Shown here one piece after another: positions 63,912 to 64,000 of a stretch of DNA of 64,000 nt. This stretch comes from Dysgonomonadaceae bacterium zrk40 (lineage in GTDB: Bacteria; Bacteroidota; Bacteroidia; Bacteroidales; Dysgonomonadaceae), in NCBI GenBank assembly GCA_016916535.1, contig CP070276.1:1612001-1676000 (forward strand), written 5' to 3'. Position 1 is the first letter of the stretch. Each line of letters starts with the position of its first letter. The translations under genes were made by a program, and so were the position numbers. The notes beneath the pieces were generated by a model that was not told where the DNA came from, made no database searches, and saw only the letters and a program-made list of their open reading frames with translations.

Positions 63912-64000
63912 ATGGATACCACAGAACTTTTCGGCTACCTCGCCATGACTTTTCTTGTTGTCTCTTTTCTTCCCACGCAGGTAAGAAAAGTGCGAATGAT
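63912..64000 (+). CDS. SemiSWEET/PQ-loop transporter-like protein, partial (cut by right edge)
   Basis: 29 codons are visible. The start LFGYLAMTFLVVSFLPTQVR matches the first helix of bacterial SemiSWEET sugar transporters, including the PQ-loop-like LP-x-Q position (LPTQ). The family has three helices and dimerises. It is too short for certainty. It is 35 bp behind ychF on the same strand. Confidence 0.55.
   Translation, partial: MDTTELFGYLAMTFLVVSFLPTQVRKVRM

Overview
The window reads as a chromosomal segment of an anaerobic member of the Bacteroidota, most likely order Bacteroidales (Dysgonomonadaceae or Porphyromonadaceae; the family is inference). The evidence is SusC/RagA-type TonB receptors with an N-terminal carboxypeptidase-regulatory domain, the long-form IspG with an inserted domain, LL-diaminopimelate aminotransferase, a DUF4374 lipoprotein, many exported lipoproteins, weak Shine-Dalgarno sequences, and promoters of the Bacteroidota type (-33 TTTG or TTG, about 20 bp, -7 TAnnTTTG). 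No rRNA, CRISPR array, transposase or integrase was seen.

Layout. 1-3.3 kb: the 5' part of a SusC-like receptor (cut by the left edge) and an AraC-type regulator. 3.8-13.3 kb: a CAU tRNA, OsmC, IspG, a glyoxalase-type protein, an MBL hydrolase, an aquaporin remnant, FabI, a threonylcarbamoyl-AMP synthase, an S41 protease lipoprotein, a Dus and an ArsC/Spx-type protein. 13.4-21.4 kb: a GH29 fucosidase and, divergent from it, a four-gene iron or xenosiderophore operon resembling XusABC of Bacteroides with an extra Spy-like lipoprotein. 21.4-29.7 kb: housekeeping genes (dapL, dapF, an ABC-2 exporter, dnaG, ilvE, a CYTH protein). 30-34.5 kb: a sialate O-acetylesterase and a more AT-rich KtrB/KtrA potassium system.

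34.7-44.6 kb is the clearest accessory block. Seven co-directional genes encode a carboxymuconolactone decarboxylase-cupin protein broken by one in-frame TAG, a type-B carboxylesterase, an exported NTF2-like/aldo-keto reductase fusion, an exported alpha/beta hydrolase with a Cys nucleophile elbow, two further aldo-keto reductases and a lipoprotein hydrolase. A divergent AraC-type regulator faces them. The block is bounded by two 32-bp repeats (29/32 identical); the right copy abuts the 3' end of a tRNA-Arg gene. I could not match this gene set to a named pathway, so it is my leading candidate for an undescribed system (extracytoplasmic ester or lactone hydrolysis coupled to carbonyl reduction; inference).

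44.8-64 kb: gdhA, a hidden 56-residue membrane protein, glmS, a PiT phosphate transporter, a CDF-like transporter, small envelope proteins, a TonB receptor with a lipoprotein carrying two near-identical 307-residue halves, a DEAD-box helicase, a lipoprotein pseudophosphatase, nadA, ychF and the start of a SemiSWEET-like gene. Arrays of GTTAC at exact 11-bp spacing, the geometry of a Pho box, precede the TonB receptor and lie between the small membrane gene and glmS-PiT. An AT-rich gap at 61.2-61.7 kb with several DnaA-box-like sequences and divergent flanking genes is a candidate replication origin.
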